This document shows, piece after piece, positions 35,155 to 44,912 of a stretch of DNA of 64,000 nt. Positions within the stretch are counted from its first letter, which is position 1. Each line of letters begins with the position of its first letter. The translations under genes were made by a program, and so were the position numbers. The notes under the pieces are model-generated. The model was not told the DNA's origin. It made no database searches and saw only the letters and a list, made by a program, of their open reading frames with translations. The DNA comes from Pseudodesulfovibrio pelocollis (GTDB lineage: Bacteria; Desulfobacterota; Desulfovibrionia; Desulfovibrionales; Desulfovibrionaceae): positions 124,001-188,000 of the forward strand of contig NZ_JASTWE010000001.1 in the NCBI RefSeq assembly GCF_030282845.1, in the 5' to 3' direction.

Positions 35155-35892
35155 ATGACCGGCAACGAAGAACTCGTCAAGGAGCTGATGGAAAAGGTCA
35201 CGGACCAGCTTGTGGTCAGCCTGAGGGACACCATCTCCGCAGCGGTCGAGAGGGAGATCGCCAAAAGTCTCTCGAAATCCCTGCTCGAAGGCGAGTTCTA
35301 CCGCAGAGTCAACGAGGACCTTCAGGAAGGGCTCAAGAAGATATATCATGAGGTCAAGGCGGCCAGGGGCGGCAGGGAAATCACCAGCATCGAGGCCGAC
35401 TTCAATCCCGAGGAGCTGTTCAGCGAGACCTCGGACCAGCTCGACGCCGTGTTGCGGACCACCGAGAAGGCGGCCGTGGACATCATCGACATCGTCGAAA
35501 AGCTCCAGGACATGCAGACCACGGTGGCCAGAATCGTCAAGGGATTCGAGTCCGGCGGCGTCACCAAACAGGACCGCGTCCGGCTCAAGGAGATCAACGA
35601 GACCCTGGGCAACGACCTCTCCACCATCATGGTCACCCTGAGCTTTCAGGACCTTACCGGCCAGCGCATCAAGATCATCATCAACTCCATCCGCGAGGTG
35701 GAAAAGATCGTGCGCGAGGTCATACTCTCCACGGGGCTGATGATCCGCCAGCGGGAACAGGAGCCGGACAAGGACATAGACTCCCTGTCCGAGGACGCCA
35801 AGATTCAGGCCACCTCGAAGCTTCAGGGCCCCAGCGAAGGTGCCAGACAGGGCGACGTGGACGACCTGCTCGCCTCCCTGGGGCTTGACTGA
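35155..35892 (+). CDS. cheZ: CheY-P phosphatase CheZ
   Basis: A 245-residue helical protein that dephosphorylates CheY-P. The catalytic helix is LSFQDLTGQRIKIII, with the Asp and Gln in FQDLTGQ. The C-terminal DVDDLLASLGLD is the CheY-binding peptide also seen in E. coli CheZ. The long N-terminal part is a coiled-coil region. The gene closes the run that starts at ileS. Two CheW genes are elsewhere in the window. A ribosome site of the GGGAG type precedes it. Confidence 0.93.
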   Translation: MTGNEELVKELMEKVTDQLVVSLRDTISAAVEREIAKSLSKSLLEGEFYRRVNEDLQEGLKKIYHEVKAARGGREITSIEADFNPEELFSETSDQLDAVLRTTEKAAVDIIDIVEKLQDMQTTVARIVKGFESGGVTKQDRVRLKEINETLGNDLSTIMVTLSFQDLTGQRIKIIINSIREVEKIVREVILSTGLMIRQREQEPDKDIDSLSEDAKIQATSKLQGPSEGARQGDVDDLLASLGLD

Positions 35893-35913
35893 TCACCCGG
35901 CGACAGCACACAA

Positions 35914-35950
35914 AAAGGGGCCGCTCCGGAATCGTCCGGGGCGGCCCTTT
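35914..35950. terminator. Terminator between cheZ and mgtE
   Basis: Long hairpin with arms AAAGGGGCCGCTCCGGA and a nearly matching complement, T-run on both sides (the minus strand reads into CTTTTTG). It sits between convergent genes. Confidence 0.85.
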
Positions 35951-35972
35951 GCCTTTGCGGGCAGGGGCTTCT

Positions 35973-37304
35973 TCACGTCAGCAGAAAAATGCCAGCCAAG
36001 CCGAGCAGGATGAAAAAGCCCATGGAATCGGTGATGGTGGTCAGGAAAATGCTCGACGCCTGGGCCGGGTCGCGCCCCATCTCCTTGAGTATCAGCGGTA
36101 TTGACGCCCCGGCCAAGGCACCAAGGAGCATGTCCACGCCCAGGGCCAGCCCCAGGACCGAGGCCAGGTCGGCCTTGCCCGTGATGGCGTAGGCCACGGC
36201 AAAGACCAGAATCGAGATGATGACGCCGTTGAGCAGGCCGATGCGCATCTCGCGCAGCACGGCCAGCCATGCACGCTTGCGGTCGAACCGCTCCATGGCC
36301 ATCTGGCGGATCATGACAGCCAGGGCCTGCTGCCCGGTGTTGCCCGCCTGATTGGCCACCAGGGGCATGAGCACGGCGAGCACGGCCATCTCGGCGATGT
36401 TGCCCTCGAAGAGATGGACAACCCAGGCCGAGACAGAGGAGAAAAGCACGTTGATGATCAGCCAGGGCAGGCGCATGCGCACGGAATACAGCCACGGGGA
36501 GTCCGTGGTCTCGTCCGCGCCCGCGCCGACCATGGCCTGCATGTCCTCGCTGGCCTCCTCGTGGATGATGTCGATGACGTCATCGACGGTGACCACGCCG
36601 AGCAACCGGTTGCCGAAATCGACCACTGGCACGGCCAGCAGGTTGTATCGGGCGATGAGGTGGGCCACCTCTTCCTTGTCCATGTTGTACCCGGCGGTGA
36701 TCAGGCTCTGGGTCTTGACCAGATCCTTGAGCACGGCCCCGCGGCGGGCCAGGAGAATGTCGCGCAGGGAGACCACGCCCACCAGCCGGTCCTTCTGATC
36801 GGTGAGGTAGGCGTAGTACGGAATTTCCTTGTCCTCGACCTCGTCGCGGATCTTGGCGATGGCCTGATCCACGTTGAGGTCCTGGTCGAGGATGACCACC
36901 TCGGTGTTCATGACACCGCCGGCGGTATCGGGATCAAAGGTGAGCAGGGTCTTCAGTTCGGCCCGTTCCTCGGCCGGAACGCGGCTGAGCAAGGACAGAC
37001 GCAGTTCCTCGTCGAGCCCCTTGAGCAGCGCGGTGGCGTCGTCGGGCGACATTTGCTCGACAATGAGCGCGCCAAGCCCCCGGTTGAGATTCTTGAACAG
37101 CTCGACCTGATCGTATTCGTCCATCTCCGCAATGGACTCGGCAGCGTCCCGAATGGGAAGCTGCTTGATGAATTTCACCTGCTCGGCGATGTCGAGCCCC
37201 TCGATGGTCTCGGCGGCGTCGGCCGGGTGCTGGACCTCGATTTCGACCGTGGATTCGGCCGGATTCGCGTCCTCGCGGGGGCGGATGTCCTCTTCGCTGC
37301 TCAT
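35973..37304 (-). CDS. mgtE: Magnesium transporter MgtE
   Basis: A 443-residue MgtE channel. The N-domain is helical (EQVKFIKQLPIRDAAESIAEMDEYDQVELF), two CBS domains follow (VDQAIAKIRDEVE, VVSLRDILLAR; AVPVVDFGNRLLGVVTVDDVIDII), then five membrane helices after about residue 270, ending TTITDSMGFFILLGLAG, with the pore Asp. The N-domain and CBS gate the channel by cytosolic Mg2+. The ATG at 37304 has no good ribosome site; no better start fits. Confidence 0.95.
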   Translation of the reverse strand: MSSEEDIRPREDANPAESTVEIEVQHPADAAETIEGLDIAEQVKFIKQLPIRDAAESIAEMDEYDQVELFKNLNRGLGALIVEQMSPDDATALLKGLDEELRLSLLSRVPAEERAELKTLLTFDPDTAGGVMNTEVVILDQDLNVDQAIAKIRDEVEDKEIPYYAYLTDQKDRLVGVVSLRDILLARRGAVLKDLVKTQSLITAGYNMDKEEVAHLIARYNLLAVPVVDFGNRLLGVVTVDDVIDIIHEEASEDMQAMVGAGADETTDSPWLYSVRMRLPWLIINVLFSSVSAWVVHLFEGNIAEMAVLAVLMPLVANQAGNTGQQALAVMIRQMAMERFDRKRAWLAVLREMRIGLLNGVIISILVFAVAYAITGKADLASVLGLALGVDMLLGALAGASIPLILKEMGRDPAQASSIFLTTITDSMGFFILLGLAGIFLLT

Positions 37305-37477
37305 GGGGAGGATTTCTAGCCCAATTCCCGGTTCAGGTCAAAGCGTTCGGGAAAAAGTCGTGTTATATCTTTGTGAATTCTTTCATCAGAGACCCCGACC
37401 TTGACGAAAGTGCGGCCGTGCCTTACTTGCGTTTCACGCCCCATGAACAACCCGCACCGAGCGAACCGGACACGATC

Positions 37478-38347
37478 ATGCCCACGACCCTCTTTGATGA
37501 ATTCTTTCAGGCAGAAGCCAGGATGTTTCTCCTGGCCACCATCCGCATCGCCCTGGCCGAGGACGGCTCGGACCTGACCTCCCTTGGCCTCTTTACCGAG
37601 GGAGACATGGCCCAGGCCATGATCGTGGCCAAGCAGGACACCGTGGTGGCCGGGCTGCCCATCATCCCCATGGTCCTTGAGTTCGGCGGCGATCAATGTC
37701 AGGTCCATCTCAACGTGGACGACGGCGAACGCGTCTCGGATGGCGCGATGGTGGCCGCGATGCGCGGCCCGGCCATCCAGTTGCTCAAGGCTGAGCGCGT
37801 GATCATGAATTTCCTGTGCCACCTCTCGGGTGTCGCCACCCTCACGGCCAAGTATGTGGAGGCGCTCAAGGGCACCAAGACCCAGCTCCTCGACACGCGC
37901 AAGACACTACCGGGGCTGCGCTTTCCAGAAAAATACGCCGTGCTCGCGGGCGGCGGCAAGAACCACCGCCTGACCCTCTCGGACATGCTCATGCTCAAGG
38001 ACAACCACATCGACCGGGCCGGGAGCATCACCCGGGCCGTGGACGCCCTGCTGCGCGCCCATTCGCCCTGCCCGCCCATCGAGGTGGAGTGCCGGACCAT
38101 CGAGGAGGTCGAAGAGGCCTGCCAATGCGAAATCCAGCGCATCATGCTCGACAACATGGACACCGAAACCATCAGGACCGCCCTTGGCATCATCCCGGAG
38201 ACCATCGAAACCGAACTCAGCGGCAATGTCACCCTGGAAAACATCCGCGAGCTGGCAGAACTCGGGCCGGATTACATCTCGGTCGGCAGGCTGACGCACT
38301 CGGCCCATTCGTCTGATTTCAGCATGCAATTCGTGCCCTTAAGCTAA
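37478..38347 (+). CDS. nadC: Nicotinate-nucleotide pyrophosphorylase (quinolinate PRTase)
   Basis: Makes nicotinate mononucleotide from quinolinate and PRPP. 289 residues from the ATG at 37478. Motifs are NFLCHLSGVATLT, LDTRKTLPGLRFPEKYAVLAGGGKNHR and MLKDNHI, which bind the substrates with Arg, His and Lys residues. The conserved ETELSGNVTLENIRE is near the end. Upstream extension of 35 codons has no ribosome site and lies in the mgtE divergent region. First gene of nadC-nadA-nadB. Confidence 0.95.
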   Translation: MPTTLFDEFFQAEARMFLLATIRIALAEDGSDLTSLGLFTEGDMAQAMIVAKQDTVVAGLPIIPMVLEFGGDQCQVHLNVDDGERVSDGAMVAAMRGPAIQLLKAERVIMNFLCHLSGVATLTAKYVEALKGTKTQLLDTRKTLPGLRFPEKYAVLAGGGKNHRLTLSDMLMLKDNHIDRAGSITRAVDALLRAHSPCPPIEVECRTIEEVEEACQCEIQRIMLDNMDTETIRTALGIIPETIETELSGNVTLENIRELAELGPDYISVGRLTHSAHSSDFSMQFVPLS

Positions 38348-38358
38348 AAAGGAACATT

Positions 38359-39396
38359 GTGGAAAACTCCGTTCGCGATATCCTCGCCATCAAGGAGGCC
38401 ATGGGCAGCCGACTCGCCATCCTCGGCCATCACTACCAGTCCGACGCGGTCATCGCCTTGACCGACATCCAGGGCGACTCGCTCGAACTCGCCCGCCGCA
38501 TCGGCGATCTCGACGCCGAGCACATCGTCTTCTGCGGCGTGTTCTTCATGGCCGAATCCGCCGCCATCCTGCGCCGCCCGGGCCAGAAGATTCACATTCC
38601 AGACACCAACGCCACCTGCCCCATGGCCGACATGGCCGACGCCGGGCGTGTCGAGGCCGCCCTGAACATCCTCCAGGCGGACGGACGCACAATCATTCCG
38701 CTGACCTACGTCAACTCCTCGGCCGCGGTCAAAGGCGTGGTCGGCCGCTTCGGCGGCTCGGTCTGCACCTCGGCCAACGCGGCCACCATGCTCGCCTGGG
38801 CCATGGAGCGCGGCGACGGGGTGCTCTTCCTGCCCGACAAGCATCTGGCCATGAACACGGCCAACGCCCTGAACATTCCAGAGGGCGCGCGCGTCATCCT
38901 GCCCCAGGGCGTCATCGACGGCGACCCGCGACTGTTCATCGACCCGGCGACCGTGGCCGACAAGCGCCTCATGGTCTGGCCGGGCTACTGCCCCATCCAC
39001 GAGAAATTCTCCGTGCAGACCGTGGCCGAGCTGCGCACCAGGAACCCGGACATCAAGATCGTGGTCCACCCCGAATGCGACCCGGCGGTGGTCCAGGCGG
39101 CTGACGGCAGCGGCTCCACCACCTATCTCATCAATTACGTCACCGAGGCCCCGGCCGGTTCCATCATCTCCATCGGCACCGAGATCAACCTCGTGTCGCG
39201 TCTAGCCAAGCGTTTCCCGGACAAGACCATCAAGCCCCTGTCCTTGAGCCAGTGCGACGACATGGCCAAGATCACCACCGACAATCTGGCCGCCCTGCTC
39301 AGGGGAATCGAGACCGCCACGCCCGTGGAAGTGGACGAGACGATCAAGACCCCGGCCCGGCTGGCCCTTCAGCGCATGCTCGACGCCTGCGCCTGA
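38359..39396 (+). CDS. nadA: Quinolinate synthase
   Basis: A [4Fe-4S] enzyme that condenses iminoaspartate with DHAP to form quinolinate. The 345-residue protein has the three Cys ligands in TNATCPMAD, GSVCTSANA and HPECDP. The start is GTG at 38359, behind AAGGA, 11 bp after nadC. It uses iminoaspartate from NadB, which follows 14 bp later. Confidence 0.96.
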   Translation: MENSVRDILAIKEAMGSRLAILGHHYQSDAVIALTDIQGDSLELARRIGDLDAEHIVFCGVFFMAESAAILRRPGQKIHIPDTNATCPMADMADAGRVEAALNILQADGRTIIPLTYVNSSAAVKGVVGRFGGSVCTSANAATMLAWAMERGDGVLFLPDKHLAMNTANALNIPEGARVILPQGVIDGDPRLFIDPATVADKRLMVWPGYCPIHEKFSVQTVAELRTRNPDIKIVVHPECDPAVVQAADGSGSTTYLINYVTEAPAGSIISIGTEINLVSRLAKRFPDKTIKPLSLSQCDDMAKITTDNLAALLRGIETATPVEVDETIKTPARLALQRMLDACA

Positions 39397-39410
39397 GAAA
39401 AGGCGACCCC

Positions 39411-41012
39411 ATGGCCGAATCCGCAAGCACACCCCGCCAATCCTGCGACGCCCTGGTCATCGGCTCCGGCATAGCCGGGTCCGTGGCCGCCCTGACCCTG
39501 GCCGACCAGGGGGTGGACGTCATCCTCATCACCGCCGCCGACACCCTGACCCGGGGCAATACGGCCCTTGCCCAGGGCGGCATCGTCTACACCAGCGACG
39601 AGGACGACCCCAAGACTCTGGAGCGCGATATCCTCACTGCGGGCTGGGAGCAGAACTTCGGCCGGGCCGTGCGCTTCCTGTGCCGCCGGGGCCCGCAGGT
39701 GCTCCGCGATATTTTCCTCGACAAGTACAAGATCCCCTTCAACCAGCGAAAGCCCGGCGAATGGTACCTGACACGCGAGGGCGGCCACTCCCTGCCCCGC
39801 ATCCTCTACTGCGACGACCACACCGGCCGGGACATCATGATCGTCCTGTGCGCCGAGATCGAGCGCCATGACAAGATCCGGGTGCTCACAAGGCGCACGG
39901 CCATCGACCTGCTGACCACCCAGCACCACGGCAACCACCTCGACTTCAAATACAATCTCGACAACCGCTGCGTGGGCGCCTACGCCTTCAACGAATCCAC
40001 GGGCCAGGTGGAAACCATCATGGCCAAGTCCACCCTGCTGGCCACCGGGGGCATCGGGCAGGTGTACCTGCACACCACCAACACCTCCGGGTCCATCGGC
40101 TCGGCCATCGCCATGGCCCACCGGGCCGGGGTGCGGCTCATGAACTGCGAATACGTGCAGTTCCACCCCACGGCCCTGTATGGCGGCTCCCGGCGCGACG
40201 AACGGCGGTTCCTGGTGTCAGAGGCGGTGCGCGGCGAGGGCGCGGTGCTGGTCAACGCCCGGGGCGAACGGTTCATGCCCGGCTATGACCAGCGGGCCGA
40301 CCTCGCCCCGCGCGACATCGTGGCCAGGGCGATCATGGACGAGATGCTTCACTCGGGGGACGACTGCGTTTTTCTCGACCTCTCAGGCATCAAGCACGAC
40401 GTAACCACCCGTTTTCCAACCATCTATGAGCACTGCCGCCAGATCGGCGTGGACATGCGCCGCGACCTCGTGCCCGTGGTCCCGGCCGCCCACTACTTCT
40501 GCGGCGGGGTCATGGTGGACAACCACGGCCGCACCAGCCTTGATCGCCTCTACGCAGCCGGAGAGTGCAGCTGCACCGGCGTGCACGGGGCCAACCGGCT
40601 GGCCAGCACCTCGCTGCTGGAAGGCATGCTCTGGGGCTACAGCGCCGCCAACGACATGGCCGCGCGCATGCCGCGCAACGGCACGGCCAGCCGAAGGCTC
40701 AGCGAGAACATCCCGGACTGGGTCAGCCACGGCTGCATGCAGAACGAGGACCCGGCCCTCATCGCCCAGGACTGGGCCAACATCCGCAACACCATGTGGA
40801 ACTACGTGGGCATCTCGCGCACCGAGAAACGGCTCATGCGCGCCTTCTCGGACCTGCGCAAGCTGACCAAGGACTTGCAGGACTTCTACCACGAGACCGT
40901 GCTCAGCAAGTCCCTCATCGACCTGTTCCACGGCTCCCAGACCGCCTACATCGTCACCCAGGCCGCCCTGCGCAACAAGCGGACCAGGGGCTGCCACTTC
41001 CGGGCCGATTGA
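39411..41012 (+). CDS. nadB: L-aspartate oxidase
   Basis: FAD enzyme that makes iminoaspartate from aspartate. 533 residues from the ATG at 39411. It has the Rossmann start DALVIGSGIAGSVAALTLAD, NTALAQGGI, the substrate-contacting EYVQFHPTAL, HYFCGGVMVD and GECSCTGVHGANRLASTSLLEG, all typical. In an anaerobe the electrons would go to fumarate or another acceptor instead of O2. AAGG box. Confidence 0.95.
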   Translation: MAESASTPRQSCDALVIGSGIAGSVAALTLADQGVDVILITAADTLTRGNTALAQGGIVYTSDEDDPKTLERDILTAGWEQNFGRAVRFLCRRGPQVLRDIFLDKYKIPFNQRKPGEWYLTREGGHSLPRILYCDDHTGRDIMIVLCAEIERHDKIRVLTRRTAIDLLTTQHHGNHLDFKYNLDNRCVGAYAFNESTGQVETIMAKSTLLATGGIGQVYLHTTNTSGSIGSAIAMAHRAGVRLMNCEYVQFHPTALYGGSRRDERRFLVSEAVRGEGAVLVNARGERFMPGYDQRADLAPRDIVARAIMDEMLHSGDDCVFLDLSGIKHDVTTRFPTIYEHCRQIGVDMRRDLVPVVPAAHYFCGGVMVDNHGRTSLDRLYAAGECSCTGVHGANRLASTSLLEGMLWGYSAANDMAARMPRNGTASRRLSENIPDWVSHGCMQNEDPALIAQDWANIRNTMWNYVGISRTEKRLMRAFSDLRKLTKDLQDFYHETVLSKSLIDLFHGSQTAYIVTQAALRNKRTRGCHFRAD

Positions 41013-41184
41013 TCAGCCGCCCCGGCCAGACCACCCCTTCCAATCCGCCAAACAACCCCGCAACCGCCACACACCAACGACTCTGGAAAAAGTCTAGAGA
41101 ATGTCCAGAACGCTGACGGAGGAGGCTGGCGTGCCGACAGCTGCCACCTGTTGACTGTGGAACCTTGCGTGCTCCCCTTCCGGG

Positions 41185-42642
41185 TTACTTGCGCCAGAAT
41201 TCCGGGACGAAGAGAACGATGACCGTGTAGATTTCGAGGCGGCCCAGGACCATGCACAGGGTCAGTGCCCACTTGGCGGTGTCTGACAGCCAGGCGTAGT
41301 TGTTCATCGGCCCCACCCCGCCGATGCCCGGACCGATGTTGCCGATGCAGGCCAGGGCAGCCGCAAAGGACGTGACCACATCCACGCCCGTGGCGGCCAC
41401 CACGAAGGCGGCAAGGACGAAAAGCCCGAGCCAGAGGATGAAGAATCCCCACACACCGCGCAACACATCATCCTGCACCGCCACATGGCCCATCTTGACT
41501 CGGCTCACCGAGCGCGGATGAATGAGCCGGAACAGCTCCTGGTAGGAATGCTTGCACAAAAGCATGAGGCGCATCACCTTCATGCCCCCGGCCGTGGACC
41601 CGGCGCAGCCGCCCACGAACATGCAAAAAACCAGAACCGCCTGGGCGATGCCCGGCCACAGTTCGTAATCGGCCGTGGCGTATCCGGTGGTGGTCAGGAT
41701 GGAGGCCACCTGAAAGGCGGTGTAGCGCACGGACTCGCCCACCGTGTCGTAGTCACCGGCGGCATGGACGGCCACGGTCAGGACCACGACGAAACACAGG
41801 ACCATGACCGCGAACACCCGGCACTCGGGATTCCTGAGCATGGCCGAGGGTTTCCCCTTGAGCAGCAGATAATGCAGGGAGAAGTTGATGCCCGCTATGA
41901 GCATGAAGACGGTGATGACGCCGTCGATGAAGGCGCTGTCAAAGGCGGCCACCGAGGCGTTGCGGGTGGAGAACCCGCCGGTGGCCATGGTGCCGAAGGT
42001 GTGGCACAGGGCGTCGAAGAGGTCCATGCCCCCCAGCATGAGCAATGCGGTCTGCACCGCGCTGAACACGAGATAGACCTTCCACAGGGTCACGGCCGTG
42101 TCCTTGATGCGCGGCTTGAGCTTGTCCGGCGCCGGGCCGGGCACCTCGGCCCGGTAGAGCTGCATACCGCCCACCCCGAGAAACGGCAGGATGGCCAGGG
42201 AGAGGACGATAATGCCCATGCCGCCCAGCCAGTGCGTCAGGCTGCGCCAGAAGAGGATGCCCCGGGGCACGGCCTCGATATCCGTGAGCACGGACGCCCC
42301 GGTGGTGCTGAAGCCTGAGAGGGACTCGAACACGCAATCCACCACCGAATCAAAGGTGCCGCCGAGGTAGAACGGCAGCCCGCCAAAGGCCCCGGCCGCG
42401 AACCAGCCCAGGGCCACAATGGCCATGCCCTCGCGATGGGTCATGGCCCCGCGCGAGGCGACCGGATCGCGAAAGGCGAAGAAGAACAACGCGCCAGAGG
42501 CCACGGTGATGCCCATGGACTGGGCCAGGGGCCAAGCCGTGCCGTCGCCGTAGTACACGCCCCAGGTTAACGGCAAGACCATGGTCAGCCCGACGCAGGC
42601 CACCAGCGCGCCGATGACATGCAACACGTACCGCCAGCGCAT
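41185..42642 (-). CDS. trkH: K+ uptake protein TrkH
   Basis: Ion-conducting membrane subunit of the Trk K+ uptake system, 485 residues with about ten membrane helices. Four pore loops carry the selectivity Gly residues: SLSGFSTTGASV, GTMATGGFSTRN, ILTTTGYATADY and CIGNIGPGIGG. Its start (42642) directly abuts the trkA stop with no gap, so translation is coupled. Confidence 0.95.
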   Translation of the reverse strand: MRWRYVLHVIGALVACVGLTMVLPLTWGVYYGDGTAWPLAQSMGITVASGALFFFAFRDPVASRGAMTHREGMAIVALGWFAAGAFGGLPFYLGGTFDSVVDCVFESLSGFSTTGASVLTDIEAVPRGILFWRSLTHWLGGMGIIVLSLAILPFLGVGGMQLYRAEVPGPAPDKLKPRIKDTAVTLWKVYLVFSAVQTALLMLGGMDLFDALCHTFGTMATGGFSTRNASVAAFDSAFIDGVITVFMLIAGINFSLHYLLLKGKPSAMLRNPECRVFAVMVLCFVVVLTVAVHAAGDYDTVGESVRYTAFQVASILTTTGYATADYELWPGIAQAVLVFCMFVGGCAGSTAGGMKVMRLMLLCKHSYQELFRLIHPRSVSRVKMGHVAVQDDVLRGVWGFFILWLGLFVLAAFVVAATGVDVVTSFAAALACIGNIGPGIGGVGPMNNYAWLSDTAKWALTLCMVLGRLEIYTVIVLFVPEFWRK

Positions 42643-44007
42643 CTAGAAGAACTCCACCTTGGTGGTCAGGGCCTTCTCCACCTTGGGGATGTTGGGCCGG
42701 GTGGAGATGATCAGCAACCGATCCAGCGGCTCGATGACCGTATCGCCCCGGGGAATGACCACCGTGTCGCCGCGCTGGAAGCAGAGGACCAGACAGCCGC
42801 GCGGCAGGTCCAGGTCCATGATGGCCTTGCCCACGATGGGCGAATTCTCCTGGGCGATGGCCTCCAGCGCCTCGGCCTGCTCGCCCTTGATGCTGACCGT
42901 GGATATTATCTTGCCGCGCCGGATGAAATGGAGCAGCGAGTTGATGGCCGAGAGCCTGGGGCAGACTGCGTAGTCGATGCCGATTGGCTCGATCAGGGGC
43001 AGGTATCCGAAATTGTTGACCCGTGTGATGGTGCGTTTGGCTCCCAGGCTCTTGGCCAGCAGGCAGGAGAGGATGTTGCTCTCCTCGTCGCCGGTCACGG
43101 CGATGACCATGTCCATGTCCTGGATGTTCTCCTCGCGCAGCATCTCCTGATCCGTGGAATCGCCCATGAGCACGATGGGCCGGTCGAGCCGCTCGGAGAG
43201 GTATTCGCACCGCTTCTGGCTGCGATCCAGCACCCGGGTGTGGAAGAACTTGTTGTCCAGCGCCTTGGCCAGCTTGTAGCCGATGTTGCCGCCGCCCATG
43301 ATCATGACCTCGCGCACCGGATCGGTCTCCACGCCAAGGCGGCTCAGCACCTCGTCCTGGTCGATGATGTCACAGGCGAAATAGACCACGTCGCCGCGCA
43401 TGATGCGGTCCTGGCCGCGCGGGATGATCAGTTCGCCATCGCGCACCAGGGCGGCGATGACCACGCGCAGGTCATCGCCCATGACCTCGCGCAACTGCAT
43501 CAGACGCATGCCCACCACCGGGCTGTCGTCGGGCAGGTTGATGCCCACGAGGCGGATCTTGCCGTCGGCGAAGTCGTTGATCTCCACGGCCCCGGGCACG
43601 CTCATGAGGCGCAGCACCGAGTTGACCACCTCCTCGTCGGGATTGATGATCTTGGTGATGCCCGCGCCCTCGGTGAGCAGATGCCTGTAGTTGGCGTACA
43701 TGCTGCTGCGGATGCGGGCCAGCTTGGTCGCCTTGCTGCCAAGGGTGTTGGCGAAGAAGCAGCTGATGAGGTTGATCTCGTCGCTGTCGGTGACCGCCAG
43801 CAGGATGTCCGCCTTGACGATGCCCGCCTGCTCCAGCACCTCGGGGCTGCTGCCCGAGCCCTGAACGGTCTGCACGTCGGCCGACTCGGCCACCCTGCGC
43901 AGGGCGTCGGCGCTGCTGTCGATGACCAGCACTTCCTTGTGTTCGTCGGCCAGCCGCCTGGCGATATGGTAGCCCACCTCGCCCGCTCCGATGATGATGA
44001 TTCGCAC
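42643..44007 (-). CDS. trkA: Trk K+ transport regulator TrkA
   Basis: A 454-residue cytoplasmic gating subunit of the Trk system with two RCK repeats, each a Rossmann (TrkA-N) plus a TrkA-C domain. GAGEVGYHIARRLA near the start and GGGNIGYKLAKALD in the second half bind NAD(H) or ATP. The start is GTG at 44007 with GGAGG nine bases upstream; a longer frame reaching 44430 runs over the sulfite reductase gene in antisense and is rejected. Confidence 0.95.
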   Translation of the reverse strand: MRIIIIGAGEVGYHIARRLADEHKEVLVIDSSADALRRVAESADVQTVQGSGSSPEVLEQAGIVKADILLAVTDSDEINLISCFFANTLGSKATKLARIRSSMYANYRHLLTEGAGITKIINPDEEVVNSVLRLMSVPGAVEINDFADGKIRLVGINLPDDSPVVGMRLMQLREVMGDDLRVVIAALVRDGELIIPRGQDRIMRGDVVYFACDIIDQDEVLSRLGVETDPVREVMIMGGGNIGYKLAKALDNKFFHTRVLDRSQKRCEYLSERLDRPIVLMGDSTDQEMLREENIQDMDMVIAVTGDEESNILSCLLAKSLGAKRTITRVNNFGYLPLIEPIGIDYAVCPRLSAINSLLHFIRRGKIISTVSIKGEQAEALEAIAQENSPIVGKAIMDLDLPRGCLVLCFQRGDTVVIPRGDTVIEPLDRLLIISTRPNIPKVEKALTTKVEFF

Positions 44008-44116
44008 CGTGAATTTCCTCCTGCCGCCCCGGGTGTGCGACCCCTGCCTTGTACGCCGGTTTTCCGGCTCCTGCAACATGGCACTTCCCGGAAATGCGAA
44101 CCGGCACGGCATGACA

Positions 44117-44155
44117 AAGCCGGAGCCGCCCCGCCTGGCGGGCCAGCTCCGGCTT
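44117..44155 (-). terminator. Terminator after the siroheme sulfite reductase gene
   Basis: Arms AAGCCGGAGC and GCTCCGGCTT (44117-44126 and 44146-44155) with a GC-rich inner stem, followed on the minus strand by TTTGTC. It is 20 bp after the stop. Confidence 0.55.
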
Positions 44156-44174
44156 GTGCAACACATTGATAAAT

Positions 44175-44825
44175 CTATTTTATCGACGATCTCACCATTT
44201 CGATGCCCACCCGCTCCACGAACCGGGCGGTGCGCTCGCGCTGCTTGGCCTCCCGCTCGTAGCAGGCCAGGGCCGCGCCGATGACGCGCAGGGCCTCGTC
44301 CTCGTCCAGGTTCTCGGCCAGTTCGTCGCCGATACGCACCCGCTTGCCCGCATTGCCGCCAAAGACCACGGTCCAGCCGTGCTTCTTGCCCACCAGCCCG
44401 ATGTCGCGCACAAAGCTCTCGGAACAGCACATGGAGCAGCCCGAGACCCCGGCCTTGACCTTGGCGGGCAGGCTGAGGGTATTCAGAAACTCCTCAAGTT
44501 TGGTACCCATTGCCATGGAATCCTGCATGGCCAGACGACAGGCCGTGGTGCCCGGGCACGCCTGGACATAGTATTTGCAAAACTCGCCCACCGGACCAAG
44601 GCGTCGGATGACCTCGTGGAGCCGGTCGGCCGGAACGCCCTGGAGCTTGAGGCGCTGTCCGGCGGTGACGCGCACCCCGGACAGGCCGAACTCCTGGACA
44701 ACCGAATTGATGATATTCAACTGTTCCAGGGTGATCCGGCCCAGCGCCACACGCGGGGTGATGGAATACAACCCCTCCTGACGCTGGGCCAGAACCCCTT
44801 CCGGCAATGGTTCGGTCTTCATCAC
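44175..44825 (-). CDS. Small siroheme sulfite reductase (assimilatory-type, single-chain)
   Basis: A 216-residue protein, the size of the 27-kDa 'assimilatory-type' sulfite reductase known from Desulfovibrio vulgaris. It carries one siroheme-[4Fe-4S] site: CPGTTAC (C-x5-C) and CSMCC (C-x3-C). It has only one copy of the ferredoxin-like plus siroheme half, so it is about half the size of CysI, with N-terminal VALGRITLEQLNIINSVVQEFGLSGVRVTAGQRL. A start at 44825 or the ATG one codon later is possible after AAGGAG. It lies downstream of a cupin, ferredoxin and polyferredoxin genes on the same strand. It may reduce sulfite or nitrite. Confidence 0.85.
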   Translation of the reverse strand: MMKTEPLPEGVLAQRQEGLYSITPRVALGRITLEQLNIINSVVQEFGLSGVRVTAGQRLKLQGVPADRLHEVIRRLGPVGEFCKYYVQACPGTTACRLAMQDSMAMGTKLEEFLNTLSLPAKVKAGVSGCSMCCSESFVRDIGLVGKKHGWTVVFGGNAGKRVRIGDELAENLDEDEALRVIGAALACYEREAKQRERTARFVERVGIEMVRSSIK

Positions 44826-44912
44826 ATCTCCTTGACGCCGTGTTTTCCTCTCGTCTGCCGCGTCGACGCATTCATGCCGACACGTCCATGTTGACTCATC
44901 CGGGCCGCCGCA

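Noticed and set aside
41013-41184. A gene or RNA in the gap between nadB and trkH
   Set aside because: No ribosome site with a plausible frame and no convincing hairpin with a T-run could be found.
44008-44430. N-terminal extension of TrkA
   Set aside because: It overlaps the sulfite reductase gene and the terminator, while a GTG with a good GGAGG site gives the exact TrkA start.
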